64,000 nt of DNA. It comes from SABI01 sp963663665 (GTDB taxonomy: Bacteria; Spirochaetota; Spirochaetia; Sphaerochaetales; Sphaerochaetaceae). The notes under the pieces are model-generated. The model saw only the letters and a list, made by a program, of their open reading frames with translations, had not been told where the DNA came from and did not search any database. The stretch is from contig CAXXKP010000010.1 of the NCBI GenBank assembly GCA_963663665.2, positions 248,001 to 312,000 of the forward strand, written 5' to 3'. Positions 1-8,625 of the stretch are shown here, in pieces. The translations under genes were made by a program, and so were the position numbers. How positions within the stretch are numbered: the first letter of the stretch is position 1; each line of letters opens with the position of its first letter.

Positions 1-2241
1 TTTTCATTTCATAACCTTTCAAGCGATAGCGAATCCCCCTACAGATTAAGTGGTAACACTATTCGAAAAATACTTGAAGCGCCTGATGGCGATATTTGGA
101 TAGCAACGGATGGGAATGGACTAAATCATTATGATCCTAAGACCAAGGAGATAACATGGCCTTTAACACACCTATCTGAGCCGTTTGATGTCTCAAGCCT
201 TACCTATTCTCTCTTTATAGATGGTGGCATACTATGGATAGGAACCGATGATGCTGGCGTGTATGCCTATAATATGGAAGAAAATAAGATTACATCCCAT
301 TTCCAACGTAATGATGATTCTCATCTATCTAGTAATGCAGTATGGGATATTTTCAAAGATAGTTATGATTATCTCTGGTTTGGGACAGAGGGGGGTGGCC
401 TTAATAGATTCGATCCAGAGTCCCAGACTTTCAAAGTATTCACATTTGATACACGTGATCCTTGCAGTATCTTAGGGAATTCAGTTCGTATCATATTTGA
501 GGATCATAAACGCAACTTATGGATTGGAACTTGGGATGGTGGTCTCAACCTATATCGTAGAGAAACAGAAGATTTCGTGCGATTCCATTCAATTCCTGGC
601 AATTCAAAAACACTTAGTGATAATAGTGTTAATACCATATTTGAAGATTCCAAGGGAGTTCTCTGGATTGGAACAGCAGGAGGAGGCCTTAATCGATTTG
701 ATGTTACTGATGAAACATTTACTAATTGGAATCAATCGGATGGACTTTCTAGTGATAATATACTCGGAATTTTAGAAGATGCTAACGGTTATCTTTGGCT
801 TACTAGCGATAACGGACTAACTCGTTTCAACTCTATTACAGGTGAATGCGTGAAATTCTATAGGGAAGATGGACTCCAAGGTAATGAATTCATGCGCCAT
901 GCATATCTTACAGCCTCAGATGGAACTTTCTATGTAGGTGGTACAAAAGGAGTAACCTATTTTAATCCAACAACAATTCTGCCCCGAGAGGTTGATTCAC
1001 CATTTTTAGTGACAGGATTGAAAATTCAAAACAAGAATGTAACTGTAGGACCTCTTCAACTTGAGAATCCTGAAAAGTTCCGATTGTTATTAGATCGGCC
1101 TCTCTATGAAAATCCGGTGGTCCATCTTGCACCAACAGATAGTTTTATTACTTTTACATTTGCACTGTTTGACTTTGTTAATCCAGGACGAAATGAATAT
1201 GCTGTGATGCTTGAAGGTCAGGATGCCGATTGGACAAATCTAGGAAATCAAAATAGTATTACATTTCCTATACTACCTCCAGGTACATACATTCTTAGAA
1301 TACGAGCTACTCATTATAATGGTATCGTTCATTCATTTGAGCAAAAGGTAACTATACAAGTCGATAAGTTTTTTTATCAGCGATGGTATGCAATTCTTGG
1401 AGCAGTCTTACTCTTGATGCTAATACTTTTTCTTCTCGTTCGGATCCGTCTCCAAAAACTTCACGCTAAGAATGCCGAATTACGAGAATATTCTATTTAT
1501 ATTCAAGATGCACGAGAACAACAGCGCAAGGAAATAGCACGAGAGATCCACGACCAGTTAGGCCAAATACTTACATCGCTTAAGTTTGATGCTTTTTGGC
1601 TACGAAATGCTATGAAGACTTCATCAGATGTTCTTCCAGAGATGGTTGAAAGGACTAATGAAATGGTTAATGTCATGGACTCAGCATTAGATTCAGTGAA
1701 GAATATCTCAACTCGTTTGAGGCCTAGTGCATTGGACAGTCTCGGTTTTTCTGAAGCGTTACAGTGGCAGGCAATGGAATTCCAACAAAGGACTGGCATT
1801 AGTTGTAAAGTTGAAAGTAGTATAGAAGCAGAACAACTTCCTCAAGAGGTCTCAACCACACTGTATCGTATATTGCAGGAATTGCTGACGAATGTTATAA
1901 GACATGCCCAAGCAACCGAAGTTTCTATTATATTTCATATAACAGATAGCGATTATTATTTAAGAGTTTCTGATAATGGTATTGGATGCACTGCAAAGGC
2001 TATTAAGTCAAAGACTGCTTTTGGTTTTATAAGTATTAGGGAACGGTGCGAATCATTAGGGGGGATGGTAAGAATTAGTTCGTCTGCAATGAGGGAGAAT
2101 ACTTGGCTCGTTAAATGGGAACATTATACAGAGCGCTCAATACCTGAGGTCGAACATAATCAAGGAACTACAGTAGAGATTCTTATTCCGTTGCGTAGTG
2201 TAGCAATGTATTATAAAGCCTCCGAAACAAATGAATTATAG
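1..2241 (+). CDS. Propeller-type sensor histidine kinase (5' end outside window)
   Basis: The reading frame is open from base 1, so the start lies upstream; 746 residues are visible. The first ~330 residues are two-component-propeller repeats (LWIGT..GGGLNRFD pattern, at least seven copies), followed by a Y_Y_Y immunoglobulin-like domain, one transmembrane helix near visible residues 462-480, a HisKA_3 dimerisation domain with the phospho-acceptor His in REIHDQLGQ (about 517) and a HATPase with N-box ELLTNVIRHA and G1 box DNGIG. This is the NarL-partner kinase architecture: an extracytoplasmic propeller senses a ligand and the kinase phosphorylates a LuxR-type regulator, here the gene 14 bases downstream. 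The ATPase carries an extra ~25 residues between SLGG and the final GTTVEILIPL. Its position before citC suggests a citrate-related signal, but the ligand is not evident from sequence. Confidence 0.88.
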   Translation, partial: FSFHNLSSDSESPYRLSGNTIRKILEAPDGDIWIATDGNGLNHYDPKTKEITWPLTHLSEPFDVSSLTYSLFIDGGILWIGTDDAGVYAYNMEENKITSHFQRNDDSHLSSNAVWDIFKDSYDYLWFGTEGGGLNRFDPESQTFKVFTFDTRDPCSILGNSVRIIFEDHKRNLWIGTWDGGLNLYRRETEDFVRFHSIPGNSKTLSDNSVNTIFEDSKGVLWIGTAGGGLNRFDVTDETFTNWNQSDGLSSDNILGILEDANGYLWLTSDNGLTRFNSITGECVKFYREDGLQGNEFMRHAYLTASDGTFYVGGTKGVTYFNPTTILPREVDSPFLVTGLKIQNKNVTVGPLQLENPEKFRLLLDRPLYENPVVHLAPTDSFITFTFALFDFVNPGRNEYAVMLEGQDADWTNLGNQNSITFPILPPGTYILRIRATHYNGIVHSFEQKVTIQVDKFFYQRWYAILGAVLLLMLILFLLVRIRLQKLHAKNAELREYSIYIQDAREQQRKEIAREIHDQLGQILTSLKFDAFWLRNAMKTSSDVLPEMVERTNEMVNVMDSALDSVKNISTRLRPSALDSLGFSEALQWQAMEFQQRTGISCKVESSIEAEQLPQEVSTTLYRILQELLTNVIRHAQATEVSIIFHITDSDYYLRVSDNGIGCTAKAIKSKTAFGFISIRERCESLGGMVRISSSAMRENTWLVKWEHYTERSIPEVEHNQGTTVEILIPLRSVAMYYKASETNEL

Positions 2242-2255
2242 AAAGGGGACGACTA

Positions 2256-2897
2256 GTGAATATACTAATTACTGATGATCATCCGTTGATTCGTAAAGGG
2301 CTTCGTCAGATACTCTCTGGGAATATGGCGATAGTGCATATATTTGAGGCAGAAAATGGATCGGTAACCATGGATATCCTTGCAAAAACAACAATCGATG
2401 TCCTGATATTAGACATCTCTATGCCAGAAGAAGATGGTATTGAAGTTCTTAAGAACGTAAAATTGCATTATCCAGAATTACCAGTATTGATGCTTAGCAT
2501 CCAACCTGAGACTCAATACGCTCTTCGTGCAATGCGATTTGGTGCTTCAGGATGTCTAAATAAAGCCTCTGCACCAGAAGAATTAATTAATGCAATTATT
2601 AAGGTGCAAAGAGGAGGGCAGTATATCAGTGAGGAAGTGAGCGAGCTACTGCTAAAAAACCTTCAAGTAAAAAATCAGGACACCCCTCATCGTGAGCTTT
2701 CAGAACGAGAATATCAAGTAATGATTATGCTCGCCTCTGGAGATTCTTTATCTGATATCGCAAATCGGCTAGGTTTAAGTATCAAAACGGTAAGTACATA
2801 CCGAGCTCGATTACTTGCAAAAATGAATATGACAAATAATTCGCAACTCACGTATTATGCCATGGTGAATGATTTAATCAAGCAATTCCCCAAATAG
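2256..2897 (+). CDS. NarL/LuxR-family response regulator
   Basis: This 213-residue protein has an N-terminal receiver domain with acidic D7/D8, phospho-acceptor D53 (LILDISMP) and a conserved Lys near 106, then a LuxR-type helix-turn-helix over about residues 145-205 (LSEREYQVMIMLASGDS then IKTVSTYRARLLAKM). It should bind DNA as a phosphorylated dimer. The GTG start follows a GAAAGGGGA Shine-Dalgarno and lies 14 bases after the kinase stop, so the pair is co-transcribed. A promoter 90 bases downstream has an ideal -10 box, no -35 box and a direct repeat where an activator would sit, so the citrate lyase operon is the obvious candidate target. Confidence 0.9.
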   Translation: MNILITDDHPLIRKGLRQILSGNMAIVHIFEAENGSVTMDILAKTTIDVLILDISMPEEDGIEVLKNVKLHYPELPVLMLSIQPETQYALRAMRFGASGCLNKASAPEELINAIIKVQRGGQYISEEVSELLLKNLQVKNQDTPHRELSEREYQVMIMLASGDSLSDIANRLGLSIKTVSTYRARLLAKMNMTNNSQLTYYAMVNDLIKQFPK

Positions 2898-2944
2898 GTA
2901 TTCATACGGTTATATCAAAAAGTATCATATTCGATTGTGGGAAT

Positions 2945-2993
2945 TATCCTACATGAAGTTCCATGTCTATCCTACATACGGGGGCACTATAAT
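2945..2993 (+). promoter_or_regulatory. Activator-type promoter of the citrate lyase operon
   Basis: A perfect TATAAT lies at 2988-2993. No TTGACA-like hexamer is present 16-18 bases upstream. The 10-base direct repeat TATCCTACAT occurs at 2945-2954 and 2968-2977, 23 bases apart (about two helical turns), with the second copy overlapping the -35 position. This is the geometry of a class II activator site; the adjacent response regulator is the likely ligand. The predicted start of transcription, near 3000, leaves only ~11 bases before the citC ATG. Confidence 0.55.
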
Positions 2994-3010
2994 AACTGAA
3001 AATACCTTAT

Positions 3011-4093
3011 ATGGTAATCAGATACGTATCAAAACATACACGAGAAACTCAATCAGACTGCATGAAGGTTCTTTCTCAACAATCAATAACATGGGAACGT
3101 GATATTGAAGGGTCTGTTATTTTATATGATTGCTCTGAAGGAAGCTATGAGAATCCTATTGCTACCGGTTCCTACAGCGGTGATGTAATCAAATGTGTCG
3201 CAGTAGTTAAAGAATTTTCAGGTTCAGGTCTGTCTCAACAAATTATTACAGAATTGATGAATGACCTGCATCATAAAGGACGAGATCACCTATTTCTATT
3301 TACAAAACCTGAAAATCGACGCATATTCTCTGAATTAGGTTTTTTCCACATTGCTACTGTCGAAGACAAGATTACGTTGATGGAAAATGATCCAAGAGGT
3401 TTGCAAGATTATATATCGTCTCTTAAAACTCTTCGAGAATCAACACAACATACCTCCTCAGATATTCAAAATAGTGACAAACTCCCTGTTTCAGCCATCG
3501 TAGTAAATTGCAATCCATTCACTTTAGGCCATCGAGCGATTATAGAGTATGCTGCAAAGGAAAGTTCAGTACTCTATGTTTTTGTGGTTACTGAAGATTC
3601 CTCTGAATTTAAAACGGAGGATAGACTGAGGTTAGTTCGCCTAGGAGTACAAGATATTGAGAATGTTCATGTGATTCCTGCTGGAAGTTATGTGATTTCT
3701 CGTAAAACGTTTCCTTCCTATTTTTTGAAGTCTGCAAAAATAGTAGAAGAAGCGCATGCTCGTTTGGATTGTACTATCTTCAGAGATTTAATTGCTCCAG
3801 CTTTGAAAGTAACCAGCCGGTTTATTGGGGAAGAACCTTTTTGTCCTGTGACACGAAACTATAATACGATTTTAGCTGAGCTACTGCCATTAAAGGGGAT
3901 TTCTTGCCGAATAATTCCTCGTTTCTCTGTCAAGGGTCTTGCTGTAAGTGCTTCTGAAGTTCGTAGACTTTTTGGTATGGGTGACATGATTGGGGTTAGG
4001 GATTTGGTGCCAGAGTGTACCTTTGAATTTCTGAGTTCCAAAGAAGCCGATTACGCTCTTAAAAGAATAGTGCAAGATAAGCAACGTTCATAA
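3011..4093 (+). CDS. citC: [Citrate (pro-3S)-lyase] ligase
   Basis: CitC acetylates the thiol of the CitD prosthetic group with ATP and acetate, switching citrate lyase on. The 360-residue protein has an N-terminal GNAT-like region (about 30-130) and a C-terminal cytidylyltransferase-like domain opening with NCNPFTLGHR (166-175), the HIGH-type nucleotide site, and later EPFCPVTRNYN and SASEVRRLF. The length matches the family. The N-terminus aligns in pattern with known CitC proteins from this ATG although no Shine-Dalgarno is visible and the predicted leader is ~11 bases; an alternative ATG at 3062 also lacks one. It is first in the cit operon; citD follows after ~67 bases. Confidence 0.93.
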   Translation: MVIRYVSKHTRETQSDCMKVLSQQSITWERDIEGSVILYDCSEGSYENPIATGSYSGDVIKCVAVVKEFSGSGLSQQIITELMNDLHHKGRDHLFLFTKPENRRIFSELGFFHIATVEDKITLMENDPRGLQDYISSLKTLRESTQHTSSDIQNSDKLPVSAIVVNCNPFTLGHRAIIEYAAKESSVLYVFVVTEDSSEFKTEDRLRLVRLGVQDIENVHVIPAGSYVISRKTFPSYFLKSAKIVEEAHARLDCTIFRDLIAPALKVTSRFIGEEPFCPVTRNYNTILAELLPLKGISCRIIPRFSVKGLAVSASEVRRLFGMGDMIGVRDLVPECTFEFLSSKEADYALKRIVQDKQRS

Positions 4094-4160
4094 GAGCAAA
4101 TATACGTTTACTATTGACGATAATAGGTATGTCCGTTTTTTGATGTTGGGAGATAGTTAC

Positions 4161-4463
4161 ATGAATGAGATACAGGTTAAGGGTACAGGAATCGCAGGAA
4201 CTCTGGAATCAAGCGATGTCATGATTACTATAAAAAAGAACATTGGTATAGAGATAGATTTGAATAGTGTTGTTGAGAAACAGTTTGGACGTCAAATTCG
4301 TGAAGTTGTAATTGAAGTTATGAAACAATTGGGAGTGAGTAATGCTCTTATCATAATTCAAGATAAAGGAGCATTAGAATGCGTGCTCCGAGCAAGACTT
4401 ATCACAGCAATTTATCGAGCAGCAGATCTTGAAGAGGTACAATGGGAGATGTTGATAAAATGA
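4161..4463 (+). CDS. citD: Citrate lyase acyl carrier protein (gamma subunit)
   Basis: CitD carries the 2'-(5''-triphosphoribosyl)-3'-dephospho-CoA prosthetic group that shuttles acetyl and citryl groups between CitF and CitE. The 100-residue protein contains AGTLESSD near the N-terminus, the known attachment motif; Ser17 corresponds to the modified Ser14 of Klebsiella CitD. The ATG at 4161 is chosen because GGGAG lies 8 bases upstream and it gives the usual family length, whereas the longer TTG/ATG starts near 4140 have no ribosome site. Its TGA overlaps the citE ATG (ATGA), indicating translational coupling. Confidence 0.93.
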   Translation: MNEIQVKGTGIAGTLESSDVMITIKKNIGIEIDLNSVVEKQFGRQIREVVIEVMKQLGVSNALIIIQDKGALECVLRARLITAIYRAADLEEVQWEMLIK

Positions 4464-5380
4464 TTGAAAATCGATTACGCAGAACTATGTTGTATGTACC
4501 AGGAAATAACGCTGGAATGATTCGTGATGCTGCTATTTATCATGCCGACTCTATAATGTTTGATTTGGAAGATTCTGTGTCATATAGAGAGAAAGATGCG
4601 GCAAGACTACTTGTATTTTACTCGTTACTTACCTTAGATTTTGAAGGAATAGAGACTGTAGTACGGATCAATGGCTTAGATACTCCCTTCGGGCGGGAAG
4701 ATATTAAAGCAATGGTAAAAGCTCAACCCTTTGCAATACGGTTACCAAAGACTGAGAGAGCTCAAGATGTGCTCGATGTTGAAGAACTTATTGCAAAAGA
4801 AGAAATTAAGAATAGCATTCCTGTTGGAACTACTCGTATGATGGCGGCAATTGAATCTCCACTTGGAGTATTAAATGCTTTTTCAATTGCTACTTCCACA
4901 AAACGTCTGATAGGAATAGCCATAGGTGCTGAGGACTATGTTACTTCAATGAAAACCTCACGTAGCCCTGATGGAGTAGAACTGATGTTTGCAAGAGGGA
5001 TGGTAGTAAATGCGGCACGAGCTGCAGGGATTGCTGCATTCGACACTGTTTATTCTGATTTAAATAACGAAGAAGGTCTACGTAAAGAGGTTGAGCTGAT
5101 TAAGCAACTTGGTTTTGATGGTAAATCTATTATCAGTCCTCGCCAAATTAGTATCGTGCATACTGTTTTTAATCCAACTTTTAACCAAATTGCTCAAGCA
5201 AAGATGGTCTTACAAGCTATTGAAGAGGCCAAAGCTAAAGGGTCTGGGGTAATTGCCTTGAATGGTAAGATGATTGATAAACCAATTGTTGAAAGAGCGT
5301 TACATACGTTAAATCTAGCTATAGCATCAGGCCTCATTGAAGATACAACCTTGATAACGGAGGTAATTCATGCCAAATAA
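4460..5380 (+). CDS. citE: Citrate lyase beta subunit (citryl-ACP lyase)
   Basis: CitE cleaves citryl-CitD into oxaloacetate and acetyl-CitD. The sequence shows the HpcH/HpaI/CitE TIM-barrel family hallmarks: the N-terminal RRTMLYVPGNN, Mg2+-site neighbourhood FDLEDSV, and AAIESPLGVLNA carrying the conserved Glu. At 306 residues it is family-sized. The ATG at 4460 is preferred because it overlaps the citD stop in ATGA and has GGGAG at 4444-4448; the in-frame ATG at 4442 would place the start inside citD without a ribosome site. The stop overlaps the citF start by 11 bases. Confidence 0.95.
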   Translation: MIENRLRRTMLYVPGNNAGMIRDAAIYHADSIMFDLEDSVSYREKDAARLLVFYSLLTLDFEGIETVVRINGLDTPFGREDIKAMVKAQPFAIRLPKTERAQDVLDVEELIAKEEIKNSIPVGTTRMMAAIESPLGVLNAFSIATSTKRLIGIAIGAEDYVTSMKTSRSPDGVELMFARGMVVNAARAAGIAAFDTVYSDLNNEEGLRKEVELIKQLGFDGKSIISPRQISIVHTVFNPTFNQIAQAKMVLQAIEEAKAKGSGVIALNGKMIDKPIVERALHTLNLAIASGLIEDTTLITEVIHAK

Positions 5381-6908
5381 TTGTATTGGTCGTGAGATCC
5401 CATCAGAGATACTTTCTCAATATTCCCGCTCTATGTTTGCTGGTGCGTACATAAACACTCCGCACGTTCGTCAAGATAAAGGGAACAGAACTCTGCCTCG
5501 TTTAAATAAATTAGTAGATAATTTAGAGCAAGTGATTGAAAAAACAGGGCTTAGTGATGGAATGACAATCTCCTTTCACCATCATTTTAGGGATGGAGAT
5601 AAAATAGTAAATATGGTTATGGAAGCAATATCGCAGATGGGAATAAAAAATCTAACGGTTGCTGCAAGTTCACTTTCCTCCGTTCACTCACCAATGGTGA
5701 ACTATATTTTGAATAAAACGGTAAGCCGTATTTATACCTCTGGCTTACGTGGAGAATTAGGCGATGCTATCTCAAATGGCATCATGGATAATCCTGTTCT
5801 TATACACTCGCATGGTGGCAGGGCGAGAGCAATAGAGAGCGGGCAGATTGTAATCGATGTAGCTTTCCTGGGAGTACCATCTTGTGATGTGTATGGTAAT
5901 GCCAATGGATATACAGGGCGTTCAGCCTGTGGGTCGCTCGGTTATGCGAAAGTAGATGCTAGACATGCGAAAAAAGTAGTACTGCTTACCGATAATTTAG
6001 TTGAATATCCTAATACACCATTTAGCATTCATCAAGATGAAGTTGATTATATTGTGGTCGTAGATGAAGTGGGTAACCCTGAGGGGATTGGTACTGGTGC
6101 AACCAGACTTACTAAAAATCCTAAAGATATTCTCATCGGTTCCCTTGCTGCTAAAGTAATTGCCTCTTCTGGCTATTTTGAAGATGGATTTTCTTTCCAA
6201 ACTGGTTCAGGTGGCGCTTCACTAATTGCTACGAATTTTATCCGTGAGTATATGCTTTCTCAAAATATTCATGCTGCTTGGGCTTTAGGTGGGATAACAA
6301 GTCAAATGGTAGGTTTGCATGAGGAAGGGCTCATAAAACGATTACTAGATGTCCAAAGTTTTGATCGCGATACCATACGTTCAATAGGGGAGAATCGTTA
6401 TCACACCGAGATTGATGCCTCTTACTATGCAAACCCTCTCAATAAGGGTTGTGCAGTCAATAAAATAAATGTTGTAGTTTTGAGTGCCTTAGAAATCGAT
6501 ACCGACTTTAATGTGAATGTTCTTACAGGATCTGATGGCATACTTCGAGGTGCCTCTGGTGGTCATAGCGATACAGCTGTTGGGGCTGGACTTACCGTTG
6601 TTGTGGCACCACTAATTCGTGGACGATCTGCGACGGTACTAGAGAGAGTGCAGACTGTGATTACACCAGGAACAACAATAGATGTTTTGGTCACTGATCG
6701 TGGAGTTGCCGTCAATCCTAGAAGACCTAGAGTTGAAGAACAATTAAGAAAAAACCATATCCCAATCATACCAATCTACGAACTTCAACAAAAGGCAGAA
6801 AAATTAGTAGGAAGACCAGAACCTGTACAATACGATAAGAAAATTGTTGCTGTAGTTGAATATAGAGATGGGACAATCATTGATGTAGTTAAACAAGTTA
6901 AACCATAA
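5370..6908 (+). CDS. citF: Citrate lyase alpha subunit (citrate:acetyl-ACP transferase)
   Basis: CitF exchanges the acetyl group on CitD for citrate, forming citryl-CitD that CitE then cleaves. The 512-residue length and recognisable segments agree with the CoA-transferase-like CitF family: SFHHHFRDGDKIVN near 65-80, the glycine-rich GVPSCDVYGNANGYTGRSAC, FQTGSGGASLIA and GGHSDTAVGAGLTVVVAPL. GGAGG is 8 bases before the ATG, which overlaps the end of citE. Together with citD and citE it completes the lyase; citC and citXG supply activation and cofactor. Confidence 0.96.
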   Translation: MPNNCIGREIPSEILSQYSRSMFAGAYINTPHVRQDKGNRTLPRLNKLVDNLEQVIEKTGLSDGMTISFHHHFRDGDKIVNMVMEAISQMGIKNLTVAASSLSSVHSPMVNYILNKTVSRIYTSGLRGELGDAISNGIMDNPVLIHSHGGRARAIESGQIVIDVAFLGVPSCDVYGNANGYTGRSACGSLGYAKVDARHAKKVVLLTDNLVEYPNTPFSIHQDEVDYIVVVDEVGNPEGIGTGATRLTKNPKDILIGSLAAKVIASSGYFEDGFSFQTGSGGASLIATNFIREYMLSQNIHAAWALGGITSQMVGLHEEGLIKRLLDVQSFDRDTIRSIGENRYHTEIDASYYANPLNKGCAVNKINVVVLSALEIDTDFNVNVLTGSDGILRGASGGHSDTAVGAGLTVVVAPLIRGRSATVLERVQTVITPGTTIDVLVTDRGVAVNPRRPRVEEQLRKNHIPIIPIYELQQKAEKLVGRPEPVQYDKKIVAVVEYRDGTIIDVVKQVKP

Positions 6909-6915
6909 GAAATCA

Positions 6916-6933
6916 AAGCCAGAATAATGGCTT
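6916..6933 (+). other. Small intercistronic hairpin between citF and tctC
   Basis: AAGCCA at 6916-6921 pairs with TGGCTT at 6928-6933 around a 6-base loop in the 60-base gap. No T-run follows, so an RNA-stability or processing element is more likely than a terminator. Confidence 0.35.
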
Positions 6934-6968
6934 GAAAATATTGAACACCAAAAAAAAGGGAGACTGTT

Positions 6969-7982
6969 ATGAAGAAAATGAGAAAAATGATGCTTCTACT
7001 GTTAGTGTTTGCAGTGTGCATCGGGACTTCGGGAATGCTGTTTGCAAATGGTCAAAGTGAACAAGGTTCAATCGCGGATTATCCAAAAGGTAACTTAGAT
7101 TTTGTAGCACCAGCTGGAGCAGGTGGCGGTTGGGATTTAACAATCAGGACTGTGGCTAAGGCATTAAAGGATACAGGACTTGTAAAAGTACCAATGCCTG
7201 TAAGAAATAATCCTGGTGCCGGTGGATCAGTTCATCTTGCAAGCTTACAGGAAATGAAAGGAGAGGATAGGACAATTACAGTATATTCTCCACCTCTAAT
7301 TCTTACAAAATTAGCAGGAACTACAGATCTTGGTTATGAAAATGTTACACCTTTGGCACGATTGATTGCTGATTACGCATGTTTCGTTGTAGCAGCAGAT
7401 TCACCTTACAACACAATGGCTGATGTGATGAATGCTTTAAAAAGTGATATAAAAAGCGTAAAGATTGGTGGAATCTCTTCTGCCGGATCAATGGATCACA
7501 TTCAGTTCCTCATTATGGCTAAGGCTTCTGGAGTAAAGAATTTAAATAAGATTGATTATGTTAGCTTCGATGATTCTGCAGTAGCTATGGTACTCGGTGG
7601 ACACATTGACTTATTCTCGACAGGTCTTTCTGAAGTTGCAACTCTTATTGAAAGTGGTGATTTAAAGGCCCTTGGACAAACAGCAAGCCATCGAGTTGGT
7701 ACTGGCATCATAGCTGAGATTCCTACATGTCAAGAACAAGGGATCGATGCAACATTTGAAAACTGGAGAGGTTTATTCGGACCACCAGAAATGCCAACTT
7801 ACGCAGTAGACTATTGGAGAGAAACACTCAAGAAATTAGTTGTTACACCAGAATGGGCAAAAGCTAAAGAAATGAATGGTTGGGATGATGCATATATGGA
7901 CGCTCCTGAATTCCAACAGTTCCTCGTAAAAGTAAATCAAGATTATTCAGAAATCCTTCAAGAAATAGGAATGATGAAATAA
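6969..7982 (+). CDS. tctC: Tripartite tricarboxylate transporter substrate-binding protein
   Basis: This is the periplasmic binding subunit of a TTT-family, ion-coupled carboxylate importer. The 337-residue precursor has a basic N-terminus (MKKMRKMM), a hydrophobic core and a probable signal-peptidase I site after LFA/NGQSEQ. The mature part has the TctC (Bug) fold signature: FVAPAGAGGGWDLTIRT at the start, NNPGAGGSV, GGHIDLFSTG and an FENWRGLFGPP segment near the end. AAGGGAG precedes the ATG. Placement directly after citrate lyase makes citrate the most likely substrate, although Bug proteins bind diverse carboxylates. Confidence 0.9.
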   Translation: MKKMRKMMLLLLVFAVCIGTSGMLFANGQSEQGSIADYPKGNLDFVAPAGAGGGWDLTIRTVAKALKDTGLVKVPMPVRNNPGAGGSVHLASLQEMKGEDRTITVYSPPLILTKLAGTTDLGYENVTPLARLIADYACFVVAADSPYNTMADVMNALKSDIKSVKIGGISSAGSMDHIQFLIMAKASGVKNLNKIDYVSFDDSAVAMVLGGHIDLFSTGLSEVATLIESGDLKALGQTASHRVGTGIIAEIPTCQEQGIDATFENWRGLFGPPEMPTYAVDYWRETLKKLVVTPEWAKAKEMNGWDDAYMDAPEFQQFLVKVNQDYSEILQEIGMMK

Positions 7983-8010
7983 AAGAATCGAGTTATGATA
8001 GTGATCATTT

Positions 8011-8040
8011 TACGGGTATGGAAGAGCCATGCCCGTATTT
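8011..8040 (+). other. Stable hairpin between tctC and tctB
   Basis: TACGGGTATGG (8011-8021) pairs with CCATGCCCGTA (8027-8037) over 11 bp with one G-T wobble and a 5-base loop, followed by TTT. Located after a binding-protein gene and before membrane subunits, it probably causes partial termination or protects the upstream mRNA. Confidence 0.55.
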
Positions 8041-8071
8041 GTACACTACTAGATACGTAAGGAGTGGTAAT

Positions 8072-8617
8072 ATGAGAGAAAGAAAGCTAGAGTTTTCAAA
8101 TTCTCAAAAAAATTCGTTGATTTCAGGATTTGTTACAATTGGGGTGGGTGCAGCTTATCTAATCATGTCTTTAGCACTACCAAGAGCAGCTGTTGGTGTT
8201 CCACATGCTCCCAAAGTTTTCCCTCTTGGCTTAAGTGTTATAATGGTAGGCTTAGGTATAGCTCTTGTCATTCAACAATACTTGATTGCTTTTGGGAATT
8301 CTAAAACAGTAATTTCTAACAGTAATACAAAAGCGCAATCTAACATGACGTTTAAAGAAAGGCTAAAACTTGAAGATCATACAAAGAAGATTATCCTAAC
8401 AGTCGTAAATGGAGTTCTCTATACATTACTGTTCAAGTCGTTGGGGTATGTATTTTCTACCATAGTATTCCTCGGTTTTGAATTACTATTATTTAATGGC
8501 CGTAAACGATGGAGAATGATTCTCACGGTTTCGATACTTTTCAGTCTGATTGTGTATGTATTATTTAGTACTTTGCTCGGGGTATATCTCCCGAGAATGC
8601 CCATTATAGGGTTTTAG
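8072..8617 (+). CDS. tctB: Tripartite tricarboxylate transporter small membrane subunit
   Basis: TctB is the small four-helix membrane subunit of the TTT transporter. The 181-residue protein shows about four hydrophobic segments: LISGFVTIGVGAAYLIMSLA near 20, a second from ~50, and a pair separated by a short RKRWRM loop near the C-terminus. The ATG at 8072 is selected since AAGGAG lies 7 bases upstream; the longer in-frame start at 8018 falls inside the preceding hairpin. Sequence conservation in TctB is low, so the assignment relies on size, topology and position between tctC and tctA. Confidence 0.85.
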   Translation: MRERKLEFSNSQKNSLISGFVTIGVGAAYLIMSLALPRAAVGVPHAPKVFPLGLSVIMVGLGIALVIQQYLIAFGNSKTVISNSNTKAQSNMTFKERLKLEDHTKKIILTVVNGVLYTLLFKSLGYVFSTIVFLGFELLLFNGRKRWRMILTVSILFSLIVYVLFSTLLGVYLPRMPIIGF

Positions 8618-8625
8618 GAGGGTCT

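Noticed and set aside
1503..1799. Minus-strand open frame of ~98 codons inside the sensor kinase
   Set aside because: It is wholly inside a strong coding gene on the other strand, has no ribosome site, and its protein shows no recognisable pattern.
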